Part shown: piece by piece, positions 1 to 8,048 of the stretch
Layout of the letters: every line of letters starts with the position of its first letter
Position numbering within the stretch: position 1 is the stretch's first letter
NCBI RefSeq assembly: GCF_048263965.1
Contig: NZ_JBLXDO010000016.1
Coordinates: 1 to 64,000, forward strand
DNA length: 64,000 bases
Source of the DNA: Ferrimonas sp048263965
Lineage (GTDB): Bacteria > Pseudomonadota > Gammaproteobacteria > Enterobacterales > Shewanellaceae
Direction: 5' to 3'
Position numbers and translations under genes: made by a program
The notes under the pieces: model-generated
Database searches by the model: none
The model's input: only the letters and a program-made list of their open reading frames with translations
What the model was told of the DNA's origin: nothing

Positions 1-68
1 TTCCGGGTGTCGATGTTTTGCTCAGCGCGGTGTTTGATGACCCGCTTTGCCCCGTCGACAGGAAGCGC

Positions 69-96
69 ATTATAGGGACTGGAACGCTTCCTGCAA
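69..96 (-). promoter_or_regulatory. Leftward stable-RNA (rRNA/tRNA operon) type promoter core
   Basis: On the minus strand a -35 TTGCAG (91-96) and a perfect -10 TATAAT (69-74) are separated by 16 bases, followed directly by a GCGC discriminator. A 16-base spacer plus GC-rich discriminator is typical of growth-rate-controlled rRNA P1 promoters and also occurs at tRNA operons. An A-rich tract (about 128-138, read on the minus strand) lies just upstream where an UP element would be. The transcript would leave the window at its left edge, so the RNA gene itself is not seen; the stable-RNA identity is an inference. Confidence 0.6.
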
Positions 97-309
97 GGGA
101 AATCTCCACAATCGTGTTCGATCGGCTTTTTTTTGCTCACACCGGCTGAAAGTTACTTTTTTTGTGCTTAGATCACAGGCATGGGCGCAAAAATGGGCTA
201 TTTATGCCACATGGGTCTACAAAGATGTGAGCTGAATGTTGTTTAATTACGGAAATCAGTTTCACCGCTTTTAAGCACCACCGAATTTTACTTAATTAAG
301 GAAACAACC

Positions 310-1074
310 ATGAGCACAGTGTTTCACCTCGGTTTGACCAAAGAGATGCTGGACGGCGCCAACGTGGCCATCGTTCCCGGCGATCCAGAGCGTGTAAAGC
401 GCATTGCAGAACTGATGGAAAACCCCACCTTCCTGGCCAGCACCCGTGAGTTCACCAGCTACCTGGGTTACCTCGACGGCAAGCCTGTTGTGGTTTGCTC
501 CACCGGTATCGGCGGTCCCTCTACTTCTATTGCGGTGGAAGAGCTGGCTCAGCTGGGCATCAACACCTTCCTGCGTGTGGGCACCACCGGCGCCATTCAG
601 GACTACGTTAATGTGGGTGATGTGATCGTAACCAACGGCTCTGTCCGTCTGGACGGTGCCAGCCTGCACTTTGCTCCCATGGAGTTCCCTGCCGTTGCCG
701 ACTTCGCCTGCACCACCGCCCTGGTGAACGCCGCCAACGACCTGGGCCACGAGCCTCACGTGGGCATCACCGCCTCTTCCGACACCTTCTACCCAGGTCA
801 GGAGCGTTACGACACCGTATCCGGTCGCGTAACCCGTCGCTTCAAAGACTCCATGAAAGAGTGGCAGGAGATGGGCGTACTGAACTACGAGATGGAATCC
901 GCCACTCTGCTGACCATGTGTGCCAGCCAGGGTTGGTACGCGGGCTGCGTGGCCGGTGTGATCGTAAACCGCACCCAGCAGGAGATCCCTGACGAAGCCA
1001 CCATGAAGAAGACCGAGACCTCTGCCGTTTCCATCGTTGTGGAAGCCGCCCGTCGCATGGTTGCCGAGTCCTAA
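310..1074 (+). CDS. udp: Uridine phosphorylase
   Basis: Cytosolic nucleoside phosphorylase that converts uridine and phosphate to uracil and ribose-1-phosphate in pyrimidine salvage. The 254-residue length matches the usual 253. Family landmarks are the N-terminal phosphate-site segment IVPGDPERVKRI (about 21-32), GIGGPSTSIAVEEL, VGTTGAIQ and the substrate-pocket segment NYEMESATLL. The ATG follows AAGGAAACAACC, a good ribosome site. It stands alone with its own terminator, divergent from the stable-RNA promoter. In enterics udp is under CRP and CytR; here only a TGTGA half-site about 80 bases upstream is seen, so that control is not established. Confidence 0.95.
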   Translation: MSTVFHLGLTKEMLDGANVAIVPGDPERVKRIAELMENPTFLASTREFTSYLGYLDGKPVVVCSTGIGGPSTSIAVEELAQLGINTFLRVGTTGAIQDYVNVGDVIVTNGSVRLDGASLHFAPMEFPAVADFACTTALVNAANDLGHEPHVGITASSDTFYPGQERYDTVSGRVTRRFKDSMKEWQEMGVLNYEMESATLLTMCASQGWYAGCVAGVIVNRTQQEIPDEATMKKTETSAVSIVVEAARRMVAES

Positions 1075-1087
1075 GACGACGCCCAAT

Positions 1088-1119
1088 AAAAAAGCTTCGC
1101 CTGGTGCGAAGCTTTTTTT
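1088..1119 (+). terminator. Rho-independent terminator of udp
   Basis: A perfect AAGCTTCGC / GCGAAGCTT stem with a five-base loop is followed by a run of T. It starts 13 bases after the udp stop codon. The A run on its left also makes it usable leftward for the converging gene at 1135. Confidence 0.9.
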
Positions 1120-1134
1120 ATGCCTGAAACATCG

Positions 1135-1413
1135 TTACTGCTCTAGGGTGGCAAGCAGGCTGTTCAGGTTGTTCCTCACCCAGATGGGATCGATGGGGCC
1201 CCAGTCTGCCACCCGGTAGTGGCCGTCATTGTGGCGCACGCCGTCTTCGATGAACTCCACCTGTACCCCCATGCCAATGAGTGCCTTGAGCACATCCTGG
1301 ATGGTGCGGCGAGGCCAGCCCAAACTCTTCATCAACGCCGGCACGCTGGCCTTCTCGTGATGGGCGATCTCATGCATCAGTATCAGCCGGCGACTGAAGG
1401 TAGGGTTCAGCAT
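1135..1413 (-). CDS. Small winged helix-turn-helix protein, function unknown
   Basis: A 92-residue protein. The N-terminal half reads as a winged-helix DNA-binding fold: helix around 'LILMHEIAHHEKASVPALMKS' followed by a recognition-helix-like segment LGWPRRTIQDVLKALIGMG (about 32-50) and a wing (QVEFIEDGVRHNDGHYRV). This pattern resembles small ROK/IclR-like N-terminal domains without any effector domain. Conserved-looking tail WGPIDPIWVRNNLNSLL. It is monocistronic between udp (converging) and the yiaWV-type pair. No target can be read from the sequence; the DNA-binding role is inferred from fold pattern only. Confidence 0.6.
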   Translation of the reverse strand: MLNPTFSRRLILMHEIAHHEKASVPALMKSLGWPRRTIQDVLKALIGMGVQVEFIEDGVRHNDGHYRVADWGPIDPIWVRNNLNSLLATLEQ

Positions 1414-1527
1414 TTCATATAATCCTTATTCGACTCGCCATACCGACGGCGTTTCAGTCTGACTCTTAACAAATTCCATCCATGGTAACAACAGCTTAAA
1501 TTCCAAGCTGTCTGCTGCTACACAAAA

Positions 1528-2523
1528 TCAGTGCTCGAGGAACAAGTAGTTTTGCCAGCTCTTCATCCTCAGCAGTACCCGGCGGATGATGGAGACATGG
1601 GTAAACCTGTCCGAGTACACCGCCATCTCTGCGTTGGCCCCGTCCGGCAGCACGTACTGGTCAATCTCATCGTCCAGCTCTATCTGGACAAAGGCCCTGC
1701 CCTGGCCCATCAGGACGGCGGTGGTGAACAGCTGCCCCTGAGCCTGGAACTGACCTTCGCCTATATTCGGCAGCACCTGGGACACCTTGCCCTTGAACAC
1801 CCGGCCGGGAATGGCGGGGAAGATCACCTCGGCCTCGTAGCCTTCACTGATCCTCAGCAGCGAGCGCTGGTTGAAGGCACCTACATAAGCCGAGTCGCTG
1901 CTGTTGATGAACACCATCACCGGACGCAGCGGCAGGGGCACGGCCATCATGCCGGGGCGCAGGGCCACCTGGGTCACGTAGCCGTCGGTGGGGGCACGGA
2001 CCACGGTTTCACTCAGGTCATACTCCGCATTGGTCAATTCCGCCTGGCGAGCCGCCAGCTTGGCTTCCGCGGCCAGGTAGAGCTGCTCGCGGATATCCAG
2101 TTCCGACCGGGTAAAGGCGCCGCCCTTATCGTAGCCCTCCTTGTACCTCAGGTATTCCCCCTTGGTACGGTCCCGGTCGGCGGTGGCTGCGGTCACCTGG
2201 GCCTGCCTCTCTTCCGCCACTTCCCGGTAGCGGGTGTCATCGATGCGAAACAGCACATCACCCTGCTTCAGTGGCTGATTGGCCACCACGGGCACCTCCA
2301 CCACCGGGCCTCTCACCGAGGGGACGATGGGCGTGGTAACAAATACCTGACGCGCCAATGGCGTAAAGGGGTGGTTGTAGTTCATCAACAGCAGCAGGGC
2401 ACCAATGAGCACCACGCCCCCCAATACCGCAGTAGGTACGGTCCACTTATTCAGGGGGATCTTAAAAATTTTAAAGATGGCAACGCACAGGGCGGTGTAG
2501 GTCATTATGAGTAGCAGGTCCAT
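1528..2523 (-). CDS. yiaV: HlyD/EmrA-type membrane fusion protein, YiaV-like
   Basis: A 331-residue periplasmic adaptor anchored in the inner membrane. Two hydrophobic segments lie near the N terminus (about 1-20 and 28-50), followed by a half-lipoyl motif (VVEVPVVANQPLKQGDVLFRI), an alpha-helical hairpin (about 105-170) and the second lipoyl half ending VVRAPTDGYVTQ. These are the standard parts of HlyD-family adaptors. It starts 3 bases after the stop of the DUF3302 gene, the same order as E. coli yiaW-yiaV. No inner-membrane transporter or outer-membrane channel is adjacent, so the exported substrate is unknown. Symbol given by similarity to E. coli YiaV and the linked YiaW partner. Confidence 0.8.
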   Translation of the reverse strand: MDLLLIMTYTALCVAIFKIFKIPLNKWTVPTAVLGGVVLIGALLLLMNYNHPFTPLARQVFVTTPIVPSVRGPVVEVPVVANQPLKQGDVLFRIDDTRYREVAEERQAQVTAATADRDRTKGEYLRYKEGYDKGGAFTRSELDIREQLYLAAEAKLAARQAELTNAEYDLSETVVRAPTDGYVTQVALRPGMMAVPLPLRPVMVFINSSDSAYVGAFNQRSLLRISEGYEAEVIFPAIPGRVFKGKVSQVLPNIGEGQFQAQGQLFTTAVLMGQGRAFVQIELDDEIDQYVLPDGANAEMAVYSDRFTHVSIIRRVLLRMKSWQNYLFLEH

Positions 2524-2526
2524 CTG

Positions 2527-2865
2527 TTAGCTCTCCCCACTCAGTTTGGCCACCTGCTCCCGCAGGCTGGCGACTTCATTCTCCAGGGAGGCCACCTTGA
2601 CCTCCAGAGCCTGTTCATGTTCCTGCAACTGTTTGAAGCCCCAGCCACGGTCTTCGCGGTAGAGGGTGGCCCAGATCCACAGGAAGGGCCAGATGACGTG
2701 CAGGGTAAACAGGCTGACCCATCCGGTCACGTGGATGGCGTCCTGATGGGGATGGTTGCGCTTCTTGGCTATTTCATAGGGGATGTCGTGGATAGCAATA
2801 ATGCCGTAGAACAGGACCAACCCCACAAAAAAGAGCAAAGCGAGAGCGAAATAATCTAAGAACAT
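2527..2865 (-). CDS. yiaW: DUF3302 inner membrane protein, YiaW-like
   Basis: A 112-residue protein with two membrane helices (about 3-24 and 48-68). The segment HDIPYEIAKKRNHPHQDAIH and the following GWVSLFTLHVIWPFLWIWATLYR are characteristic of the YiaW/DUF3302 family. The C terminus (about 80-108) is a predicted coiled coil (EHEQALEVKVASLENEVASL), so it may hold partners together. It is the first gene of a two-gene operon with the HlyD-type adaptor, three bases apart. Function is unknown; co-occurrence suggests an accessory part of a transport or envelope complex. Confidence 0.8.
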   Translation of the reverse strand: MFLDYFALALLFFVGLVLFYGIIAIHDIPYEIAKKRNHPHQDAIHVTGWVSLFTLHVIWPFLWIWATLYREDRGWGFKQLQEHEQALEVKVASLENEVASLREQVAKLSGES

Positions 2866-3070
2866 AAGACACCTGGCGCTGCTTAACGTTTTCTAAACAT
2901 AACACAACGTGGGAAACAAACAGCAGTTTATTGCCGCCGCAAGTGTGCGCTGTGCCCTTGCCAAAATCCCCATCTCGACGTAATAAAAGTGTCCTATATT
3001 TGCCATCAAATCTTCCACAAAAGTCCTCTACAAGAGGGCACCGTTAGACAGTACACCGAGAGAGAATGTC

Positions 3071-3451
3071 ATGAGCCAAATTGAAGGATTTCAGCCAACC
3101 GGTCGTTTCTTCGATGACACGCATTTTCCCCGTGGCTTTGCCCGTTCAGGCCACTTCACCATGAAAGAGTCCGACCTGCTTGAGCAGTACGGTCGACGGC
3201 TCAAGGCTCTGGCCGACGGCAAGCAGCCGCCGGTCACTCCACAGGAGGAGCAGTTTATCTCCATGGCCAGGGGCGAACGCCCGGCCGAGTCGGTTCTGGA
3301 ACAGGCCTGGACCAAGTACATTGCCAAGAGTCAGAGGCGCAAGCTGTTCACCATGAGCTCCAAGTCATCCTCCGAGGACGATGGTGCCGACGATGACAGC
3401 GGCAGCGACGACCTGAGCAGCGACCAGGACGACATCATCGAACTGGAATAA
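3071..3451 (+). CDS. maoP: MaoP, DUF413 macrodomain Ori organisation protein
   Basis: In E. coli MaoP (YifE) acts with the maoS site to organise the Ori macrodomain. This 126-residue homologue has the family core FDDTHFPRGFARSGHFTMKES (about 14-34), PVTPQEEQF and AWTKYIAKSQRRKLFTMSS (about 80-98). After residue 96 it carries a tail of about 30 residues made mostly of Asp, Glu and Ser. The ATG follows GAGAGAGAATGTC. It is monocistronic with a terminator shared with the converging frdB. The macrodomain role is known for the E. coli protein and inferred here. I could not locate a maoS site. Confidence 0.88.
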   Translation: MSQIEGFQPTGRFFDDTHFPRGFARSGHFTMKESDLLEQYGRRLKALADGKQPPVTPQEEQFISMARGERPAESVLEQAWTKYIAKSQRRKLFTMSSKSSSEDDGADDDSGSDDLSSDQDDIIELE

Positions 3452-3456
3452 ACGAG

Positions 3457-3484
3457 AAAGGCCAGCTTACGCTGGCCTTTTTTA
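3457..3484 (+). terminator. Terminator of maoP, usable from both sides
   Basis: Seven-base GGCCAGC / GCTGGCC stem with a TTAC loop and a T run, directly after maoP. The A tract on the left side gives a shorter T run for leftward transcripts from frdB. Confidence 0.85.
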
Positions 3485-3502
3485 TTGTGGTTGCCGGTGG
3501 GA

Positions 3503-4234
3503 TCAGAGGATCCGCTGCGGACTGCTCAACTTGCGACGCAGGTAGGCGACCTGCCCCTGGTGATCCAGGTTCTTGGGGCAGGTGTCCTGACAACCCAGCA
3601 GGGTCATGCAGCCAAACACGCCATCTTCGTCACCGATGATGTGGTAGAACTCCTCGGCGTCCCTGGCATCACGATCGTCCAGGGCGAAGCGGGCCACCTT
3701 GTTGAAGCCCACGGCCCCAACGAAGGTTTCCCTCATCTGGGCGGTGGCGCAGGCGGAGACGCAGCAGCCGCACTCGATGCAACGCTCCGATTCGTAGATG
3801 ACGTCCGCCAGCTCAGGCTCCATGGGGCGCTCCAGCCGGTGCATATCCTGGTTCACCTCTTTGGGGTTGAGCCAGGCCTGCAGCCGCTCGGAGAGGGCGC
3901 GCATGAACTTGCCGGTGTTCACCGACAGATCCCCAATCAGTTCGAAGCCCGGCAGCGGCATCAGGGTGATCACCCCTTTGCCGAAGTTGCTGGTCAGGGT
4001 CCGACAGGCCAGGGTGGGCAAGCCGTTGATCACCATGGCGCAGCTGCCGCAGATGCCGGCGCGGCAGACAAAGTCGAACTGCAGGGTGGGATCCTGCTGC
4101 TCACGCAGCAGGTTGAGGGCGATGAACACCGTCATCCCAGGCGCTTCCTGCAACTGGTACTCCTGCATCATCGGCTTGTCGCCGGGCAGCTGAGGGTCGT
4201 AACGGAAGATACGGAAAGTCAGGGTACGGCTCAT
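3503..4234 (-). CDS. frdB: Fumarate reductase iron-sulfur subunit
   Basis: Electron-transfer subunit between the haem b membrane subunit and the flavoprotein of quinol:fumarate reductase. The [2Fe-2S] ligands Cys57, 62, 65 and 77 are at the same numbers as in the Wolinella succinogenes enzyme. The C-terminal ferredoxin domain has CIECGCC (Cys152, 155, 158, with Cys162) and Cys209, Cys215 and Cys219 for the [4Fe-4S] and [3Fe-4S] clusters. The start overlaps the frdA stop by four bases, showing translational coupling. Last gene of frdCAB. Succinate dehydrogenase is the alternative reading; the Wolinella-like gene order and FNR-type promoter favour fumarate reductase. Confidence 0.93.
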   Translation of the reverse strand: MSRTLTFRIFRYDPQLPGDKPMMQEYQLQEAPGMTVFIALNLLREQQDPTLQFDFVCRAGICGSCAMVINGLPTLACRTLTSNFGKGVITLMPLPGFELIGDLSVNTGKFMRALSERLQAWLNPKEVNQDMHRLERPMEPELADVIYESERCIECGCCVSACATAQMRETFVGAVGFNKVARFALDDRDARDAEEFYHIIGDEDGVFGCMTLLGCQDTCPKNLDHQGQVAYLRRKLSSPQRIL

Positions 4235-6180
4235 AGATCCTCTCCACGGCGCTGGTTTTTCGGTTTGAACTTAACGGGCAGCTCGAAGGCCATGGTCTGC
4301 TGCTGACGCTGATGACGGTCGCTGAACTCCTTGGCGATCGCCTCCACCTCCTGCAAGCGAGCTTCGGTGTCCGGATGGGCGATGGCGTTGTCCTCGCCGT
4401 AGCCACGGTAGCCCGGCGGCAACTCCATCTCATTGACGTCCAGATCCTCATACTCCAGGTCGATGTCGTGATCGCGCCAGAACGCCAGGGTGCGCTTGAG
4501 CCAGTCGCGGTCGTTACGCTGAGGGTAATCCTCCCGGGAGTGGGCACCACGGGATTCGGTGCGCGCCTCGGCGCCCATGGCCACCGCCAGCGCCACCTTG
4601 ATCATCTTGCGCAGACGAATGGCGGCCACCAGCTCGGGGTTGGCGTGACGCTTCTTGTTGTTCACCACCAGGTTCTCACAGCGCTCCGCCAGGGACTTGA
4701 GCTCGGCCACGGCCTTGCCCAGCTCTTCGCCGGTGCGGAAGATCCCCACCTTGTCCATCATGATCGCTTCCATCTCCTGACGCAGGGTAAAGGGGTTCTC
4801 CCCCTCCTCCCGCGCCAGCAGCCGGTCGAGGTCCGCCTGTTCGCGGTTGAGGCACTGCTGCGCCAGGGCCTGGCTGCCCATGTCATAGCGCTGACAGGCG
4901 TCGGCCACGTATTCACCGACGATCATCCCGGCCACCACGGTCTCCGCCAGGGAGTTGCCACCGAGTCGGTTGAAGCCGTGCATGTCCCAGCAGGCGGCCT
5001 CGCCTACGGAGAACAGCCCCTTAAGGTTGGGCGCTTCGCCCTGCTCATCGGTACGGATGCCACCCATGGAGTAGTGCTGGGTGGGACGCACCGGGATCCA
5101 GTCCTCGGCGGGGTCGATGCCAAGGAAGTACTGGCAGATCTCCTGCACCTCGCGCAGATTCTTCTCGATGTGTTCCCGACCCAGCAGGGTGATGTCCAGC
5201 CACAGGTGAGGGCCATAGGGGCTGTCCACCCCCTTGCCCTTGCGCATGTGCTCGGTCATGCGGCGGGAGACCACGTCCCGGGAGGCCAGCTCCTTCTTCT
5301 CCGGCTCATAGTCGGGCATAAAGCGGTAGCCGTCCTTGTCCCTCAGGATGCCGCCGTCACCGCGACAGCCCTCGGTGGTCAGGATCCCCACCGGCACGAT
5401 GGCGGTGGGGTGGAACTGGATCGCCTCCGGGTTACCCAGGGCCACCTTACCGGTTTCCAGAGCGATACCCTGGCCGGTGCCTTCACAGATGATGGCGTTG
5501 GTGGACACCGACCACAGTCGGCCGTAGCCGCCGGTGGCGATGGTGGTGGTGCGAGCCAGGTAGGCCACCAGCTCACCGGTAATCAGGTCGCGAACGATGG
5601 CGCCATGGCAACGGTCGCCGTCCTCAATCAGGGCGATCGCCTCCTTACGCTCATGCACCGGGATGCCCAGGCTGATCGCCTTGTTGTCCATGGCGTAGAG
5701 CATGGAGTGACCGGTGCCGTCTGCGGTGTAGCAGGTGCGCCACTTCTTGGTGCCACCGAAGTCCCGGGCGGTGATCAGGCCATGGGCCTCTTCCGGCTCG
5801 GTGATGGTCACCTCTTCGGCGTTGACGATCGCCTTGCGGTCACCCTTTTGCACCCGGCTCCAGGGCACACCCCAGGCCGACGCCTGACGCACCGCCTTGG
5901 GCGCTACGTGGGCAAACATCCGCGCCACTCTCTGGTCACAGCCCCAGTCGGAGCCCTTCACCGTATCCTGGAAGTGGACGTCCTCATTGTCGCCCACGCC
6001 TTTGACACTGTTGCCCAGACTGGCCTGCATGCCACCCTGGGCGGCGGCGGAGTGAGAGCGCTTGGCGGGGATCAGCGACAACACCAGGGTATTGAGACCC
6101 CGCTCCTTACAGGCGATGGCCACCCTCAGGCCGGCCAACCCACCGCCAATCACCAAGGCATCGGTATAGATGGTTTTCAT
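4231..6180 (-). CDS. frdA: Fumarate reductase flavoprotein subunit
   Basis: Catalytic subunit (649 residues from the chosen ATG) that reduces fumarate to succinate at a covalently bound FAD on the inner face of the membrane. Visible features: dinucleotide-binding GGGLAGL (about 12-18), His43 in RSHSAAAQGG as the expected FAD attachment site, FHPTAIVPVGILTTEG, the catalytic-arginine region ELASRDVVSRRM and QHYSMGGIRTD. An open frame continues 23 codons further upstream, but the ATG at 6180 has a GAGGACAAC ribosome site, begins the conserved MKTIYTDALVIGGG, and clears the frdC stop by 11 bases. Middle gene of frdCAB. Confidence 0.94.
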   Translation of the reverse strand: MKTIYTDALVIGGGLAGLRVAIACKERGLNTLVLSLIPAKRSHSAAAQGGMQASLGNSVKGVGDNEDVHFQDTVKGSDWGCDQRVARMFAHVAPKAVRQASAWGVPWSRVQKGDRKAIVNAEEVTITEPEEAHGLITARDFGGTKKWRTCYTADGTGHSMLYAMDNKAISLGIPVHERKEAIALIEDGDRCHGAIVRDLITGELVAYLARTTTIATGGYGRLWSVSTNAIICEGTGQGIALETGKVALGNPEAIQFHPTAIVPVGILTTEGCRGDGGILRDKDGYRFMPDYEPEKKELASRDVVSRRMTEHMRKGKGVDSPYGPHLWLDITLLGREHIEKNLREVQEICQYFLGIDPAEDWIPVRPTQHYSMGGIRTDEQGEAPNLKGLFSVGEAACWDMHGFNRLGGNSLAETVVAGMIVGEYVADACQRYDMGSQALAQQCLNREQADLDRLLAREEGENPFTLRQEMEAIMMDKVGIFRTGEELGKAVAELKSLAERCENLVVNNKKRHANPELVAAIRLRKMIKVALAVAMGAEARTESRGAHSREDYPQRNDRDWLKRTLAFWRDHDIDLEYEDLDVNEMELPPGYRGYGEDNAIAHPDTEARLQEVEAIAKEFSDRHQRQQQTMAFELPVKFKPKNQRRGEDL

Positions 6181-6191
6181 TATTGTTGTCC

Positions 6192-6890
6192 TCAGTTGGG
6201 GCTGTAGGGAGTCAGGGGAACTGGCAGGCTCTGGCCCACGGCCAGCCACACCACCAGACTGGCACTGCCCAGCACCAGCAGCCAGATGCTGACCCCCAGG
6301 GCCAGCTTCCGAGCACCGGCGCGGGAGACCTTGTCACCCCACCATTTCAGGCTGAAGCGGTAGAGGCCGATCACCGCGTGCAACACCACCAGGGGCATCA
6401 GCAGCATGTACAGCCAGCCGAAGCCCTGCTCAACGATGCGGTAGGCAGACTGGTGAGGACCGATGGCGGCGGGATCCAGCAGGATGCCAATCAGGTGCAC
6501 CGGCACCAGGAAGAACAGGGCAAAGCCGCTGACCAGCTGCACCAGCCACAGGCGGGTGTCGGGCAGGCGCATGCCCGCCTGCTGTTTCAGGGCACGCCAC
6601 TGACGGTGCTTCTGAGGGAAGCGGCGCAGGGCGGTGATGGCGTGAATCAGCAGCAATACGGTCAGGGTCAGGGCCACCAGCACGGTCAGGGCGGGGAAGC
6701 CATGGCCTTCGGGATCCAGGAAGCCCGCTTCGAGGATCCGCACCACCCGGTAAAACGCCTCTTTACCGAACAGGATGCTGGACTCGAAGTGCAGGTGGAA
6801 CAGCAGGAAGATCGCCAGCGCGGCTCCTGAGAGCCCCTGCCACCGATCCAGCCTGGCTGCGGTACGACCGCTTACTCCATTAGGGGTCAT
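6192..6890 (-). CDS. frdC: Fumarate reductase dihaem cytochrome b subunit
   Basis: Membrane anchor of a type B quinol:fumarate reductase, 232 residues with five hydrophobic segments. Histidines sit in four of them: His32/34, His83, His132 and His171, matching the four axial ligands for two b haems in the Wolinella protein. It oxidises menaquinol and passes electrons to FrdB. I chose the ATG at 6890 (MTPNGVSGRTAARLDRW); upstream in-frame codons encode a sequence unlike the family and extend into the promoter region. First gene of frdCAB. Confidence 0.9.
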   Translation of the reverse strand: MTPNGVSGRTAARLDRWQGLSGAALAIFLLFHLHFESSILFGKEAFYRVVRILEAGFLDPEGHGFPALTVLVALTLTVLLLIHAITALRRFPQKHRQWRALKQQAGMRLPDTRLWLVQLVSGFALFFLVPVHLIGILLDPAAIGPHQSAYRIVEQGFGWLYMLLMPLVVLHAVIGLYRFSLKWWGDKVSRAGARKLALGVSIWLLVLGSASLVVWLAVGQSLPVPLTPYSPN

Positions 6891-6980
6891 AGATAAACCT
6901 ATTATTGTTGTAGGGATTAGAAGAGGAAGATCAACGATACGGTTCCATCCGCTCCTCGTTAAGGGACAAAACACCAGTCA

Positions 6981-6994
6981 TTGATCAAGATCAC
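6981..6994. promoter_or_regulatory. FNR/EtrA-type site upstream of frdC
   Basis: TTGATCAAGATCAC matches the FNR consensus TTGAT-N4-ATCAA at 9 of 10 fixed positions. Its centre is about 97 bases from the frdC start. A class II position would place the frdC start of transcription near 6946, with TAACGA (6957-6962, minus strand) as a weak -10 candidate. Anaerobic induction of frd is the expected outcome. Confidence 0.7.
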
Positions 6995-7012
6995 TCATGG
7001 GATTTCCGCCCA

Positions 7013-7028
7013 TGTGAAATCAATCACA
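7013..7028. promoter_or_regulatory. CRP-type site between frdC and prmA
   Basis: TGTGAAATCAATCACA is a perfect match to the CRP consensus TGTGA-N6-TCACA. It lies 33 bases from the FNR-type site. CRP controls many anaerobic respiration genes in Shewanella relatives, so the pair suggests joint control of frdCAB. A role on the prmA side cannot be excluded. Confidence 0.75.
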
Positions 7029-7146
7029 TTATTTGACCCCTGTTCAAAATGCCGTCAGTGATCAGCCTTTGTCATCCGCCGGATGCAGCCACACACGTTG
7101 TCGCATACAATAGGGGCAACCAAACCTCTTTAACTATGAGCGCACT

Positions 7147-8031
7147 ATGCCCTGGATTCAGATCCGCATTAACACCAATGGTGAGTTGGCCGAGACCATC
7201 GGCGATCACCTGACCGAAACCGGCGCCGTCTCCGTGACCTTCGTGGACGCCAAAGACACCCCGGTGTTTGAACCCCTGCCCGGAGAGACCCGCCTGTGGG
7301 GCGACACCGACGTCATCGGCCTGTATGACGCCATCACCGACATGAAGGCGGTGGTGACCGAGCTGGAAGCGCAACCTGAACTGGGCCCCGAATTCACCCA
7401 CAAGGTGGAAGCTCTGGAGGATAAGGACTGGGAACGGGAGTGGATGGACAACTTCAAGCCGATGCAATTCGGCAAGCGTCTGTGGATCTGCCCCAGCTGG
7501 CACGAGGCCCCGGAGCCGGATGCGGTCAACGTATTACTTGATCCCGGCCTGGCCTTTGGCACCGGCACCCACCCCACCACCGCCCTGTGTCTGCAGTGGC
7601 TCGATGGCCTGGAGATGTCCGACAAGCAGGTGATCGACTTCGGCTGTGGCTCCGGCATCCTGGCGGTGGCGGCGCTGAAGCTGGGCGCTCAGCACTGCAT
7701 CGGCATCGACATCGATCCCCAGGCCCTGACCGCCAGCCGGGACAACGCCGGCCGCAACGGCATCGAAGAGAGTCGCTTCGACCTGTACCTGCCCAAGAAC
7801 CAGCCCGAGAACCTGCAGGCGGACGTGCTGATGGCCAACATCCTGGCCGGCCCTCTGCGGGAACTGGCGCCGCTGATCGCCGGCCTGGTGAAGCCCGGTG
7901 GACGCCTGGCACTGTCCGGTTTGCTGCAGGAGCAGAATGACGAACTTCGCAAAATTTACAGCCAGTGGTTTGAGCTGGACGACACCGCGGTAATGGAAGA
8001 TTGGTGTCGAATTAGCGGCACTCGCAAGTAA
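7147..8031 (+). CDS. prmA: Ribosomal protein L11 methyltransferase
   Basis: SAM-dependent enzyme that trimethylates ribosomal protein L11. At 294 residues it matches the usual length (about 293). The N-terminal L11-binding domain (about 1-55) starts MPWIQIRINTNGE. The methyltransferase domain shows GLAFGTGTHPTT (about 137-148), the SAM-binding motif I DFGCGSGIL (about 164-172) and MANILAGPL (about 231-239), the PrmA form of motif IV. Divergent from frdCAB; a TACAAT -10 candidate lies at 7106-7111. The prmA-frd neighbourhood is shared with Shewanella. Confidence 0.95.
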   Translation: MPWIQIRINTNGELAETIGDHLTETGAVSVTFVDAKDTPVFEPLPGETRLWGDTDVIGLYDAITDMKAVVTELEAQPELGPEFTHKVEALEDKDWEREWMDNFKPMQFGKRLWICPSWHEAPEPDAVNVLLDPGLAFGTGTHPTTALCLQWLDGLEMSDKQVIDFGCGSGILAVAALKLGAQHCIGIDIDPQALTASRDNAGRNGIEESRFDLYLPKNQPENLQADVLMANILAGPLRELAPLIAGLVKPGGRLALSGLLQEQNDELRKIYSQWFELDDTAVMEDWCRISGTRK

Positions 8032-8033
8032 AC

Positions 8034-8048
8034 GTTCAAAAAACGAAC
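8034..8048. promoter_or_regulatory. Candidate Fis binding site upstream of dusB-fis
   Basis: GTTCAAAAAACGAAC agrees with the degenerate Fis consensus (G at 1, C at 15, A/T-rich centre) at 13 of 15 positions and is an inverted repeat. fis is autorepressed in enterics, so a site about 180 bases before dusB makes sense. Fis sites are degenerate, so this is a candidate only. Confidence 0.4.

Noticed and set aside
163..185. CRP-like site TGTGCTTAGATCACA upstream of udp
   Set aside because: Half-sites are five bases apart instead of six, and the first half is imperfect.
47..235. 62-codon open frame left of udp
   Set aside because: Overlaps a stable-RNA type promoter, has no ribosome site and no family resemblance.
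4312..6207. Long open frames antisense to frdA (631 codons), rapA (779) and the hybrid kinase (962)
   Set aside because: They mirror high-GC codon use of the real genes, are rich in His, Gln, Gly and Val, lack ribosome sites and resemble no family.
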